Below, one piece after another: positions 27,637 to 36,476 of a DNA stretch of 64,000 nucleotides. The notes beneath the pieces are model-generated. The model saw only the letters and a list, made by a program, of their open reading frames with translations. It was not told the origin of the DNA and did not search any database. Made by a program: the position numbers and the translations under genes. This stretch comes from Sulfuritalea sp. (GTDB lineage: Bacteria; Pseudomonadota; Gammaproteobacteria; Burkholderiales; Rhodocyclaceae): the NCBI GenBank assembly GCA_030651305.1, contig JAUSCI010000056.1:31251-95250 (forward strand), given 5' to 3'. How positions within the stretch are numbered: the stretch's first letter is position 1; every line of letters starts with the position of its first letter.

Positions 27637-28941
27637 ATGGACAAGGCAAGCGCCAGCGATCAGGGCACGCTGCAAACCATCATCGACTTTCTGCCGGGCG
27701 GAATAACGCTGTTCAATGCCGAGCAGCGGGTGGTGGTGTGCAATCAGAACTTTCGTGCCCTGCTCGAATTTCCCGATTCGCTGTTCGCCGACGGCATGCC
27801 GTCGCTGTTCGATTTCGCCTTGTTCAATGCCAGGCGCGGGGAGTATGGCGAGGGCGACCCCGAGACTCTCGCCAACCAGGTCTGCGAACGGGCGCGCGGC
27901 ATGAAGCCGCATGTGTTCGAGCGGCTGCGGCCCAACGGCACCATACTCGAAATTCGCGGCGAACCCCTGCCCAGCGGCGGTTGGGTCACCATCTACACCG
28001 ACATCACCGACCGCAAGCGCAACGAGGAAACTTTGCGCCGGGTGAAAGACATGATGACTGCTGCCATCAACTTTTCCCCGACCTTCATCTGGGAGATCGA
28101 CGCCCAAGGAAACTACACCCATTTGCAGGGTGTCGAACATATTCTCGGCTTCGCCGAGACCGAACTGCTCGGACAGCGGCGCAGCGCTACCCTGTGTGGC
28201 CCGAACGGATGTCCCGGCTGCGAGGTGGGGAAACTCATGCAGGCCAGACAGCCGATCGAGCGCCTGGTGGTGGAGGCAAAAAACAAGGCCGGCGCCACTG
28301 TCTGGCTGTCCACCAGTGCGCAACCGGTATTGGACAAGGGCGGGCACTACGCGGGCTATCGCGGCGTCGATGTCGATGTCACCGAAATCACCCAGGCAAG
28401 GCAGGCGCTGGAACAACTGGCTCTGCACGACCCGCTCACCGGCCTCGCCAACCGTCGCAAGTTCAGCGACCGGTTCCAGCTCGAACGTTTGCGTCAGGCG
28501 CGCGTCGGCCTGCCGCTTTCACTGATGCTGGTCGATATCGATCACTTCAAGCAGGTTAACGACAACTGGGGCCATATCGTCGGCGATGTCTGCCTGAAAG
28601 CGGTAGCCGACGTACTTGTCAGCCATCTGCGCACCCTCGATCTGGTGGCGCGTTTTGGCGGTGAGGAATTTCTTGTCCTGCTGTCGGATGCCAACGCCAG
28701 GGAAGGTGCGCTGGTCGCGGAGAAATTGCGTCGCGCGCTGGAGAACAAGGTGATTGAGACCGGCCTGGAGGCACAACCAACACTGCAGATAACCGCCAGC
28801 TTTGGCGTCACCACGCTGTTGCCCTCGGAAAAACTCTCGCTCCAGGCGGTCATCGAGCGCGCCGACGGCGCCGTGTATGCCGCCAAGCACGGGGGACGCA
28901 ACCAGGTGTGTTCGGTTGGCAGCGCCGCGCCGGGCGCCTAG
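27637..28941 (+). CDS. PAS-PAS-GGEEF diguanylate cyclase
   Basis: A 434-residue cytoplasmic c-di-GMP synthase. PAS domains occupy about residues 10-130 and 135-255. The GGEEF domain (about 265-430) has an intact active site (RFGGEEF) and an RxxD inhibitory site (RTLD) five residues before it. The second PAS contains CGPNGCPGCEVGK, a three-cysteine cluster that could bind metal or respond to redox state. The ATG at 27637 is preferred to one at 27595 because GGGGGAGG lies just upstream. No membrane segment is present. Confidence 0.92.
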   Translation: MDKASASDQGTLQTIIDFLPGGITLFNAEQRVVVCNQNFRALLEFPDSLFADGMPSLFDFALFNARRGEYGEGDPETLANQVCERARGMKPHVFERLRPNGTILEIRGEPLPSGGWVTIYTDITDRKRNEETLRRVKDMMTAAINFSPTFIWEIDAQGNYTHLQGVEHILGFAETELLGQRRSATLCGPNGCPGCEVGKLMQARQPIERLVVEAKNKAGATVWLSTSAQPVLDKGGHYAGYRGVDVDVTEITQARQALEQLALHDPLTGLANRRKFSDRFQLERLRQARVGLPLSLMLVDIDHFKQVNDNWGHIVGDVCLKAVADVLVSHLRTLDLVARFGGEEFLVLLSDANAREGALVAEKLRRALENKVIETGLEAQPTLQITASFGVTTLLPSEKLSLQAVIERADGAVYAAKHGGRNQVCSVGSAAPGA

Positions 28942-29017
28942 CCGGAGCAAGCCGCGCACGGCTCCGAAGCGGCTAGAACCAACTTCCCCAGTATGGTTTT
29001 AAGTTTATGTTTTATAA

Positions 29018-29059
29018 ATGATTTGCATCAATTCCCTGGCCGCGCTGAAGAGCGATACT
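29018..29059 (+). promoter_or_regulatory. FNR-type class II promoter upstream of the DUF2249 gene
   Basis: ATGAT-TTGC-ATCAA at 29018-29031 matches nine of ten bases of the FNR/ANR site TTGAT-N4-ATCAA. GATACT at 29054-29059 is a good -10 element. With a start at about 29066 the FNR site centres at -41.5, the classical activating position. It predicts anaerobic induction of the gene at 29090. Confidence 0.65.
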
Positions 29060-29089
29060 GACGTTGTCTTGACCAGCCGGAAATACACC

Positions 29090-29341
29090 ATGCACATTCA
29101 TCTCTCCCCCGATTCGATCTATCCCTTCGACGCTCGCGGCGTTGCCAAGCGCTTTCGCCACGCTGCCATTTTCGGCGCGCTGGATGCGCTGCGCGCCGGG
29201 GAAACCATGCGTTTCGTCAACGACCATGATCCCCTGCCACTCCTCGAGCAGCTCGTGCAACGCTATGGCGCCGCGGTGGAAATTGGCTACAAGCAGCGCG
29301 AACCCGGCAACATCGTGATCGACTTCGTAAAAAAACAATAA
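29090..29341 (+). CDS. DUF2249 domain protein
   Basis: An 83-residue protein made almost entirely of a DUF2249 domain (DARGVAKRFRHAAIFGALDALRAGETMRFVNDHDPLPLLEQL). Small proteins of this family often neighbour denitrification or hemerythrin-like genes; their biochemical role is not established. The ATG at 29090 is chosen over an in-frame ATG at 29018 because the upstream one lies inside the predicted FNR site and before the predicted transcript start. It is followed after ten bases by a short truncated open frame. Confidence 0.8.
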   Translation: MHIHLSPDSIYPFDARGVAKRFRHAAIFGALDALRAGETMRFVNDHDPLPLLEQLVQRYGAAVEIGYKQREPGNIVIDFVKKQ

Positions 29342-29351
29342 GACGGACGCG

Positions 29352-29462
29352 ATGCAGGCACCGGACTTTTACGGCCAGGTGCGCAGCCTGACGGTATATG
29401 ACCCGTTGGCGGAGTTTCTCAGCGCCGCGGAGGTGTTTCCGGTGCGCGCGGTGCTTCAGTGA
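29352..29462 (+). pseudogene. Short truncated open reading frame after DUF2249
   Basis: A 36-residue frame (MQAPDFYGQVRSLTVYDPLA at its start) ten bases behind the DUF2249 stop. It reads like a natural N-terminus with conserved-looking Val-Tyr-Asp-Pro-Leu-Ala, then loses character and stops. I recall longer proteins with a similar N-terminus next to DUF2249 genes, but this is memory, not a search. The likely explanation is a gene whose 3' part was deleted. Confidence 0.4.
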
Positions 29463-29479
29463 AGCAAGCTTGAAGCCGC

Positions 29480-30010
29480 CTACCGGATGCGCGAACGGCG
29501 GGCTTCCATGCAGTCCATGAGTTGCTTGCTGACGTTGCGCAGTCGCTGATTAAGCAGCATCAACAACTCCATCAACAGCTTGACGCCGATCTGCGGTTCT
29601 TCGGTGATGATGCGCGAAAGGCTTTCACGATCAAGCACGGCAAAGGCAACCGAGTCGAGCGCAATGCAGCTGGCAAAACGCGGCTCGCCATCGATCAGCG
29701 ACATTTCCCCCAGTGTCTTGCCCGGACCGGCGGTGCCCATGATCTGCGCCAGCCCGCGCACATCCTTCTTGACGATCTCGACGCTGCCCTCCAGCAACAG
29801 CAGCATGAAATCTCCCTGATCGCCCTCGTGAATGATTTCGGTACCGAGCGGTGCGCGGTAGCAGCGCATGTAGCGGGCAAGACCTTCCAGCTCATCCGGA
29901 TCGAAGTCCTCGAACAACTGGATGACCTCGATGATCTCGCGGATGCGGCCGACAAACGGCAAGGCATCACCGAGAAACTCGACATTCGGAATATGGTCGA
30001 TGGTACTCAT
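29480..30010 (-). CDS. Cyclic nucleotide-binding domain protein without DNA-binding domain
   Basis: A 176-residue protein with one cNMP-binding (CAP_ED) domain at about residues 30-145 (GTEIIHEGDQGDFMLLLLEGSVEIV, GKTLGEMSLIDGEPRFASC). There is no helix-turn-helix, so it is not a CRP-type transcription factor. A helical C-terminus ends in basic residues. The start at 30010 is the ATG of MSTIDHIPN and overlaps the stop of the upstream UbiA-family gene; the longer frame upstream is a shadow. Confidence 0.85.
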   Translation of the reverse strand: MSTIDHIPNVEFLGDALPFVGRIREIIEVIQLFEDFDPDELEGLARYMRCYRAPLGTEIIHEGDQGDFMLLLLEGSVEIVKKDVRGLAQIMGTAGPGKTLGEMSLIDGEPRFASCIALDSVAFAVLDRESLSRIITEEPQIGVKLLMELLMLLNQRLRNVSKQLMDCMEARRSRIR

Positions 30011-30891
30011 GGCCTTGGCATTATAGCTCCGCCCAGTACGGCAAGAACCAGCAGCAACCAGCCGACCGCCGCCGCCAGAAGGTGGGGATCGGTCAGCAGT
30101 TCCTGCGCCGGATCGCCGCCGCCGCCTCGCGCGTGCAAGCGCCACAAGTAGCGCAACATGCCGTAGAGCACGAAGGGGACTGTTGCAATCAGGCCGCGCG
30201 TGCCGTGCAATGCCACCGTCTCCGCACTCACCGTGTACAGCGCGTAGGAAACCACCGTGCCGGCGACGGCAATGCCGATGAACTGGTCGAGCATGGGCGC
30301 CGTGTAGTGCTCCAGCACGCGACGATGGCCGGCGCTGTCGGCCAGCAGCGCATCGAGTTCGGCGCGACGCTTGGCGAAGCCCAGAAACAGCGTCAGCATC
30401 AGGCCGCACAGCAGCAGCCACTGCGACGGGGCGATGCCAAGGCCCAGCGTGCCGGCCAGAATGCGCAGCATGAAGCCGGCAGCGATGATGAATACATCGA
30501 GGATGACGACATGTTTGAGGCCGCAGCTGTAGCCGACATTCAGCGCCACATAGACGAAAAATATCCACGGCGCCGAACCGGCCCACAGCACGGCGACGGC
30601 ACTGCCGGCAGCGAGGCAGGCGAGCGCCAGAATCGCGGCCGCCGTCACGCTCACCGTTCCTGCCGCCAGCGGCCGGGCTTTCTTCTTCGGGTGCAACCGG
30701 TCCTGCTCGCGATCGATCAGGTCGTTCATCACGTAAACGGCTGAAGCCAGCAGGCAGAACGCGGCGAAGGCGGCCAGCGCCTGGCCGAGCCTGACCGGAT
30801 CGTTCCAGGCGTGGCCGAACAGCAAACCGACAAAAACGAAGCCGTTCTTGAGCCACTGGTGGGGACGCAACAGCCGAATCAGCGGCGGCAT
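30007..30891 (-). CDS. UbiA-family prenyltransferase, decaprenyl-phosphate phosphoribosyltransferase-like
   Basis: A 294-residue membrane protein with about eight helices and the UbiA-family aspartate motif NDLIDREQDRLHPKKKARPLA. The basic run after the aspartates and the RPHQWLKNGFVF N-terminus resemble phosphoribosyltransferases that make decaprenyl-phosphoryl-5-phosphoribose, not the ubiquinone enzyme. It overlaps the glycosyltransferase gene upstream by 13 bases. A lipid-linked pentose made here could feed that ArnT-like enzyme; this link is inference. Confidence 0.8.
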   Translation of the reverse strand: MPPLIRLLRPHQWLKNGFVFVGLLFGHAWNDPVRLGQALAAFAAFCLLASAVYVMNDLIDREQDRLHPKKKARPLAAGTVSVTAAAILALACLAAGSAVAVLWAGSAPWIFFVYVALNVGYSCGLKHVVILDVFIIAAGFMLRILAGTLGLGIAPSQWLLLCGLMLTLFLGFAKRRAELDALLADSAGHRRVLEHYTAPMLDQFIGIAVAGTVVSYALYTVSAETVALHGTRGLIATVPFVLYGMLRYLWRLHARGGGGDPAQELLTDPHLLAAAVGWLLLVLAVLGGAIMPRP

Positions 30892-32384
30892 GCTTCCCCC
30901 GGAAAATATCTATCGCACATGTAACAGGCAGTTTGCGGCAACCAGGCCGGAATCGCATAGTACTTCTGCCTGACGCCGGCCAGCACACCTGCGCGGTAGG
31001 CCGCGTAGTCGAAGCCCTCGCCCTTCACCCGCCAGAAACGCGCACCGCGTATCTCGAAGCTGTCCGCGCTGACCTGGCGGAAATACTTGCGGTAGTCGTC
31101 CAGCCTGGGCTCGGACTTCCTCAGGATCAGGATGTTGCGTCCCGCAAGCGTGCGGAAATCGGTCAACAGGTCATCGTGCCGGGCATGACTCGACGCCTCG
31201 CCGAAAATCATCACGTACTGGCGCAGGTTGTAGCCCAGCGTCACGGCATTCGAATAACCGTCCATCGCCAGTACCCAGTCAGACCTGTACGCTTGCAGTT
31301 CCCGCGCCAGCGCCCGATGTTCAAAGCTCAGCACGATGCCGTCGTAAAGGCGCGTCTTCTGCCATGTTTCCAGCGGCACACGGGAAACGACCAGGATGCC
31401 GGCAATGTGCAGCGTTGCAAACGCGGCAAAGAACACGCCGATCCGGCGCAAACTGGCGGGCGTCAGGCGCAGCGTCAGCCAGATCAGCGTGAAGGGAATA
31501 AACGACAACAACCAGTGCAGGCCGACCTGCTTGACCAGCGAGAGGACGGCGAACAGCAGGAAGGGTAGCCAGGCCAGGGTCGTGAGCGACAAAGAAAGTG
31601 AAGAGTCGGCGCTGGTGGTACGGCGATTGCGCCACGCCAGCCACAGTACCGGTGGCCCCAGTACATAAATCAGCGTGAGCGCATACAGCAGCGGCGTCTT
31701 CAGTGACCAGCCGGCATCTTCGTGACGATTGACGAAGTTGAACATGTAGTTCGGCCAGCAATGGCCGCTGTTCCACCAGGCCATCAGGGCCAGCGCCGGC
31801 AGCGTGCAGGCATAGGCGATGGCCAGACCCGCCCCGGCGCCGGCCTTGCGCCGTCGCAACACATCCACCAGATAGGCGAAGCCGAGAATCGCCGCAAAGT
31901 ACTTGGAGAGCACCGCTCCGGCAAGCAGCACGCCGGCGGCCAGATACCAGCGCAGAGCGTCGTCGCGGGAGGCGCGAATCCACGCCAGACCGGAAAACAC
32001 GCTGAAATAGATCAGCGGTGTGTCCGTGGTGATGAACACGTTCCAGACATTCACCGGTGCCAGCAGCACCAGCACCGCCGCCCAGAGCCGGCGCTCCTCG
32101 CCGACCCCGACAATCAAACGCGGCAGCGCCCAGTACACGCCCAGCGCCAGCACCGCCGGCTGCAGGATGACCGGCAGTCGCAACCACCATTCGGCATCGC
32201 TCACTTTCAGCAGCGCGGCGAGCCACCAGCCGATCATCGGCGGATGGTCGTAGAAGCCCCAGTCCGGCTTCCAGCCCCACCAGATGAAATATGCCTCGTC
32301 GCCGGTGATCGGAAATGCAGACGCCAGCCAGAAACGGAAGACCAGCGTGAGGACCAGCAGCGCGGCAAACAGGCGGCCGGTCAT
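30879..32384 (-). CDS. ArnT-like family 39 glycosyltransferase
   Basis: A 501-residue integral membrane glycosyltransferase (PMT_2/GT83 or GT39 type) with about ten helices. The first periplasmic loop has the catalytic-type acidic motif GDEAYFIWWGWKPDWGFYDHPPMI. Such enzymes move a sugar from a polyprenyl-phosphate carrier onto lipid A or protein in the periplasm. A dispersed-repeat copy lies inside the coding sequence at about residue 258, encoding TTSADSS. It is coupled to the UbiA-family gene downstream. Confidence 0.85.
   Translation of the reverse strand: MTGRLFAALLVLTLVFRFWLASAFPITGDEAYFIWWGWKPDWGFYDHPPMIGWWLAALLKVSDAEWWLRLPVILQPAVLALGVYWALPRLIVGVGEERRLWAAVLVLLAPVNVWNVFITTDTPLIYFSVFSGLAWIRASRDDALRWYLAAGVLLAGAVLSKYFAAILGFAYLVDVLRRRKAGAGAGLAIAYACTLPALALMAWWNSGHCWPNYMFNFVNRHEDAGWSLKTPLLYALTLIYVLGPPVLWLAWRNRRTTSADSSLSLSLTTLAWLPFLLFAVLSLVKQVGLHWLLSFIPFTLIWLTLRLTPASLRRIGVFFAAFATLHIAGILVVSRVPLETWQKTRLYDGIVLSFEHRALARELQAYRSDWVLAMDGYSNAVTLGYNLRQYVMIFGEASSHARHDDLLTDFRTLAGRNILILRKSEPRLDDYRKYFRQVSADSFEIRGARFWRVKGEGFDYAAYRAGVLAGVRQKYYAIPAWLPQTACYMCDRYFPGEACRR
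31604..31617 (-). repeat. Dispersed repeat copy within the ArnT-like gene
   Basis: On the - strand it reads CACCAGCGCCGACT, one mismatch from the core, with left flank CGCCGTAC. It is translated in frame as part of the glycosyltransferase. Confidence 0.65.
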
Positions 32385-32391
32385 GAACGCT

Positions 32392-33459
32392 TTAGCGCTC
32401 CGCGAGGGCGACGCGGCGCGCCTTCACTGCAGTGGCGAGGATATCCAGTGCGATGACCGTGTCTTCCCAGCCGATGCAGGCATCGGTGACCGAAACACCG
32501 TATTCGAGGGGCTTGCCGGGCGTCAGATCCTGACGGCCTTCCTTGAGATGCGACTCGATCATCACGCCGAAAATGCGATCGTCGCCGGCCGCCATCTGGG
32601 CCGCTACATCCTTCGCCACATCGAGCTGGCGCTTGAACTGCTTGCTGGTATTGGCATGCGAAAAATCGATCATGACGCGCGCCGCGAGACCGGATTTGCC
32701 CAGTTCGACACACGCCGCATCGACCGCCGCGGCATCATAGTTCGGCGCCTTGCCGCCGCGCAGGATGACATGGCAATCCTCGTTGCCGTTGGTCGACACA
32801 ATGGCGGAGTGGCCGGCCTTGGTCACCGAAAGAAAATGATGGGGGCTGGCTGCGGCCTTGATCGCATCCACCGCGATGCGAATATTGCCGTCGGTACCGT
32901 TCTTGAAACCGACCGGACAGGAGAGTCCCGACGCCAGTTCGCGATGCACCTGCGATTCCGTGGTGCGGGCGCCGATGGCGCCCCAACTGATCAGGTCCGC
33001 CGTGTATTGCGGGGTGATGGTGTCGAGGAATTCCGTGGCGCAGGGCAGGCCGAGTTCATTGATCTCCCACAGCAGTTTGCGCGCCAGGCGCAGGCCTTCG
33101 TTGATGCGGAAGCTGCCATCCATGCGCGGATCGTTGATCAGGCCTTTCCAGCCCACCGTGGTGCGCGGCTTCTCGAAATACACCCGCATCAGGATCAGCA
33201 GGTCGTCGCCCAGTCGCACCGCTTCCTGGTGCAGCTTGCGCGCGTACTCCATCGCCGCTTCATAGTCGTGGATCGAGCAGGGGCCGATCACCACCACCAA
33301 CCGGCCGTCGGCGCCGTGCAACACGCGATGCTGGGCCTGGCGTGCCGTGTAGGTCGTCTCCGCAGCCGCGTCGGTGGTGGGAAATTCACGCGAAATGTGC
33401 GCGGGGGGCGAGAGTTCCTTGATCTCGCGAATACGGACGTCGTCGGTAATATGCTTCAT
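32392..33459 (-). CDS. aroG: 3-deoxy-7-phosphoheptulonate synthase (DAHP synthase), type I
   Basis: A 355-residue AroF/G/H-type enzyme that condenses phosphoenolpyruvate and erythrose-4-phosphate, the first step of the shikimate pathway. Seen motifs are VVIGPCSIHDYEAAMEYA, RVYFEKPRTTVGWKGL, FKNGTDG and MIDFSHANTSK. Length is standard. The feedback amino acid cannot be decided by eye. The ATG at 33459 (MKHITDDVRI) is the canonical start; the longer frame upstream is a shadow. It is divergent from the oxidoreductase operon. Confidence 0.95.
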   Translation of the reverse strand: MKHITDDVRIREIKELSPPAHISREFPTTDAAAETTYTARQAQHRVLHGADGRLVVVIGPCSIHDYEAAMEYARKLHQEAVRLGDDLLILMRVYFEKPRTTVGWKGLINDPRMDGSFRINEGLRLARKLLWEINELGLPCATEFLDTITPQYTADLISWGAIGARTTESQVHRELASGLSCPVGFKNGTDGNIRIAVDAIKAAASPHHFLSVTKAGHSAIVSTNGNEDCHVILRGGKAPNYDAAAVDAACVELGKSGLAARVMIDFSHANTSKQFKRQLDVAKDVAAQMAAGDDRIFGVMIESHLKEGRQDLTPGKPLEYGVSVTDACIGWEDTVIALDILATAVKARRVALAER

Positions 33460-33510
33460 GTGCCGGCCTTGATTCGGGGTGAAGCGCAATTCTACCGGTG
33501 AGGAGGGAAG

Positions 33511-33528
33511 CGCAACTTGCAAGTTGCG
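33511..33528. promoter_or_regulatory. 18-base perfect palindrome in the divergent aroG/oxidoreductase intergenic region
   Basis: CGCAACTTGCAAGTTGCG is a perfect palindrome about 90 bases upstream of the 2-oxoacid oxidoreductase gamma gene and 52 bases upstream of aroG. It has no loop and no terminator-like T tract long enough to be convincing, so a dimeric repressor or activator site is more likely. Confidence 0.5.
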
Positions 33529-33547
33529 GTTTTCCCTTATTTCCATT

Positions 33548-33563
33548 CGGCACGCTATGGGCG
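33548..33563 (+). promoter_or_regulatory. Possible sigma-54 promoter of the 2-oxoacid oxidoreductase operon
   Basis: CGGCACG-CTAT-GGGC has a perfect -24 half and GG/GC exactly ten bases apart, but the -12 part lacks the usual TT. The predicted start is about 33574, 27 bases upstream of the first ATG. Confidence 0.4.
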
Positions 33564-33600
33564 TAAAGTCGCCCCGCTGGCAAAAAACCAAGGAGGAATC

Positions 33601-34197
33601 ATGTTCCAGGTTCGAATTCACGGCCGTGGCGGTCAAGGAGTGGTCACGGCGGCCGAGATGCTGTCGATTGCCGCGTTTGAAGAAGGCCGCCACGCGCAGG
33701 CATTTCCCAGTTTCGGTTCGGAGCGCATGGGGGCGCCGGTGGTGGCTTTCTGTCGCATTGCCGACAAGGAAATCCGCCTGCGCGAGCCGATCATGGAGCC
33801 CGATGCGCTGATCATCCAGGATCCGACCCTGCTGCATCAGGTTGATGTATTCGCCGGGCTGAAAAAGGACGGCTACATCCTGATCAACACCAACAAGAGC
33901 TTCGAGGAACTGGGTTTGAGCGAATTCATCCGCGACTGGCCTCCCGAACGCCTGTGTACCGTGGCAGCGACGGATCTAAGCAAGAAGCACGTCGGCCGGC
34001 CGATGCCGAATGTGCCCCTGCTCGGAGGCTTCGCCGCCGTGTCCGGTGTAATCAAACTCGAATCGGTGATCATGGCCATCAACAGCAGGTTCTCGGGCAA
34101 GGTCGCCGCGGGCAACATCGCAGGCGCGACCGAAGCCCACGACATCGTTCGCGCCAAGATGGAAGAAACGCGCCGCGAGGAGGCTAGCCATGCTTAA
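33601..34197 (+). CDS. 2-oxoacid:acceptor oxidoreductase, gamma subunit
   Basis: A 198-residue PorG/PadE-type subunit (pyruvate/2-ketoisovalerate family gamma domain). Signatures are the N-terminal VRIHGRGGQGVVTAAEML nucleotide or CoA-binding loop and SFGSERMGAPVVAF. The start has an excellent AAGGAGGAATC-ATG context. It is first of four genes (gamma, alpha, beta, flavoprotein) and overlaps the alpha gene by eight bases. Substrate could be pyruvate, 2-oxoglutarate or an aryl-glyoxylate. Confidence 0.9.
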   Translation: MFQVRIHGRGGQGVVTAAEMLSIAAFEEGRHAQAFPSFGSERMGAPVVAFCRIADKEIRLREPIMEPDALIIQDPTLLHQVDVFAGLKKDGYILINTNKSFEELGLSEFIRDWPPERLCTVAATDLSKKHVGRPMPNVPLLGGFAAVSGVIKLESVIMAINSRFSGKVAAGNIAGATEAHDIVRAKMEETRREEASHA

Positions 34198-35443
34198 GCA
34201 GTGTGAAGGTTCCCACGCCGTGGCGGAGGCGGTTGCCCTGTGCCGGCCGGAAGTGATCTGCGCCTATCCCATTTCACCGCAAACCCATATCGTCGAAGGC
34301 CTGGGCGAAATGTGCAAGTCGGGCGAATTGCATGACTGCGAATTCATCAACGTCGAATCCGAATTCGCCGCGATGAGCGTCGCCATCGGCTCTTCGGCCA
34401 CCGGTGCGCGTACCTACACCGCTACCGCTTCGCAGGGCCTGCTGTTCATGGTCGAAGCCGTCTACAACGCATCGGGTCTCGGCCTGCCGATCGTGATGAC
34501 GGTGGCAAACCGTGCCATCGGCGCGCCGATCAACATCTGGAACGACCACTCCGATTCGCTCTCGCAGCGCGACTGCGGCTGGATCCAGCTGTTCGCCGAA
34601 ACCAATCAGGAGGCGCTCGACCTGCACATCCAGGCCTTCAAGCTGGCGGAAGAACTGTCGCTGCCGGTGATGGTCTGCATGGATGGATTCATCCTGACCC
34701 ATGCCTACGAGCGCGTGGATATGCCAACGCAGGCCCAGGTCGACGCCTTCCTGCCGCCTTACGAGCCGCGCCAGGTGCTCGATCCCGCCGAGCCCGTGTC
34801 GATCGGCGCCATGGTCGGCCCGGAAGCCTTCATGGAGGTGCGTTATCTCGCCCATGCCAAGCAGATGCAGGCGCTGGAACGCATTCCGCAACTTGCCGAA
34901 GAGTTCAAGGCCGTGTTCGGTCGCGATATCGGTGGCCTGACGCATACCTACCGCGGCGAAGGCGCCGAGACCATGGTGGTGGCGATGGGTTCGGTGCTGG
35001 GTACGATCAAGGATGTGGTGGATGAAATGCGCGACGCCGGCCACAAGATCGGTGTCCTTGGCATCACCTCGTTCCGCCCCTTTCCGCTCGATGCGGTCGG
35101 CGCCGCGCTGAAGAACTGCAAGCGTTTCGTCGTACTGGAAAAGAGCCTTGCGGTGGGCATCGGCGGCATCGTCGCAACCAATGTCCGCATGGCGGTTACC
35201 GGCATGGGCTTGAAGGGCTACACGGTGGTGGCCGGCCTTGGCGGCCGAGCCATTACAAAGAAGTCGCTGTATGGCCTGTTCGAAAAGGCCGGGCGCAGCG
35301 AATTGGCGCCGCTGACCTTCCTCGACCTCGACTGGGAAGTCGTCAACCGGCAGCTCGAACGTGAACGACAGACCCGACGCTCCGGTCCGGCGGCAGAAAG
35401 CATGCTGCGGGACCTCGGCACCGTCGCCTCGAAAATAGCCTGA
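34190..35443 (+). CDS. 2-oxoacid:acceptor oxidoreductase, alpha subunit
   Basis: A 417-residue PorA-type subunit containing the pyrimidine-binding transketolase-like domain. Recognisable segments are CAYPISPQTHIVEGLGEM, INVESEFAAMSVAIGSSATGARTYTATASQGL and WNDHSDSLSQRDCGW. The C-terminal transketolase-C-like domain begins near residue 255. It is the partner of the TPP-binding beta subunit downstream; together they cleave 2-oxoacids oxidatively to acyl-CoA and CO2. Confidence 0.92.
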   Translation: MLKQCEGSHAVAEAVALCRPEVICAYPISPQTHIVEGLGEMCKSGELHDCEFINVESEFAAMSVAIGSSATGARTYTATASQGLLFMVEAVYNASGLGLPIVMTVANRAIGAPINIWNDHSDSLSQRDCGWIQLFAETNQEALDLHIQAFKLAEELSLPVMVCMDGFILTHAYERVDMPTQAQVDAFLPPYEPRQVLDPAEPVSIGAMVGPEAFMEVRYLAHAKQMQALERIPQLAEEFKAVFGRDIGGLTHTYRGEGAETMVVAMGSVLGTIKDVVDEMRDAGHKIGVLGITSFRPFPLDAVGAALKNCKRFVVLEKSLAVGIGGIVATNVRMAVTGMGLKGYTVVAGLGGRAITKKSLYGLFEKAGRSELAPLTFLDLDWEVVNRQLERERQTRRSGPAAESMLRDLGTVASKIA

Positions 35444-35458
35444 TCAAGGGAGGCAGCC

Positions 35459-36475
35459 ATGCCATTGCAACCCGTCAAGTTCTATCAGACCGGCACCTTC
35501 ACCGTCGGCAATCGCCTGCTGGCGCCCGAAGAGCGCAGCGTGCAAGCCAACATGCAGCGCACCAACTCGCTCAACTCGGGACATCGCGCCTGCCAGGGCT
35601 GCGGCGAAGCCCTCGGCGCGCGCTACGCGATCGACGCGGCGATGAATGCCAGCAACCGTCAATTGATTGCCGCCAATGCCACCGGCTGCCTCGAAGTGTT
35701 CTCCACACCCTACCCGGAAACTTCCTGGCAGATTCCATGGATCCACTCGCTGTTCGGCAATACGGCGGCGGTCGCCACCGGCATCGCCGCAGCGATCAAG
35801 ATCAAAAAGCAAAAGGGCCAGGGTGGCGATGTCCGCGTCGTCGCGCAAGGAGGCGACGGCGGCACCACCGACATCGGCTTCGGCTGCCTGTCGGGCATGT
35901 TCGAGCGCAACGACGACGTGCTCTACATCTGCTACGACAACGGCGGCTACATGAACACGGGAGTGCAGCGCAGTTCGGCGACGCCGGCGGCGGCCCGCAC
36001 GGCAACCACCATGCCCCTCGGGCCGGAACCGGGAAATCCCTTCGGCCAGGGCAAGTTCGTTCCGGCCATTGCGATGGCGCATGAGATCCCCTATGTTGCC
36101 ACCGCCACGGTGGCCGATCTGCGCGATCTGGAGCACAAGATCACCAAGGCCATGGGCATGCGCGGCGCGCGTTACATCCATATCCTGGTTCCCTGCCCGC
36201 TCGGTTGGGGAACCGCTTCGCAGGACACCATCCACCTTGCGCGCCTGGCCAAGGAAACCGGCATCTTTCCGGTGTTCGGGGCTGAATATGGGGAGTTGAA
36301 GACGGCGCTGGCAATACGGCGCCAGCTTCCGGTGGAAGACTATCTGCGGCCGCAAAAGCGCTTCGCCCACCTCTTCGGAAAAAGTCCTGCCGTCGCCACC
36401 ATTGCACGAATCCAGGCGCTGGCGGACAAGAACATCCGCAAGTACGGCTTGCTCGACCGCGAAGGGAGCCGCTGA
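35459..36475 (+). CDS. 2-oxoacid:acceptor oxidoreductase, beta subunit (TPP-binding)
   Basis: A 338-residue PorB-type subunit. It has the CQGCGEALGARY segment for the proximal iron-sulfur site, ATGCLEVFSTPYPETSW, and the TPP/Mg motif GGDGGTTDIGFGCLSG...NDDVLYICYDNGGYMNTG. RBS AAGGGAGGC precedes the ATG. The length and the FSTPYP/SW block resemble pyruvate-type enzymes more than 2-oxoglutarate-type ones, but this is not decisive. Confidence 0.92.
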   Translation: MPLQPVKFYQTGTFTVGNRLLAPEERSVQANMQRTNSLNSGHRACQGCGEALGARYAIDAAMNASNRQLIAANATGCLEVFSTPYPETSWQIPWIHSLFGNTAAVATGIAAAIKIKKQKGQGGDVRVVAQGGDGGTTDIGFGCLSGMFERNDDVLYICYDNGGYMNTGVQRSSATPAAARTATTMPLGPEPGNPFGQGKFVPAIAMAHEIPYVATATVADLRDLEHKITKAMGMRGARYIHILVPCPLGWGTASQDTIHLARLAKETGIFPVFGAEYGELKTALAIRRQLPVEDYLRPQKRFAHLFGKSPAVATIARIQALADKNIRKYGLLDREGSR

Positions 36476-36476
36476 C

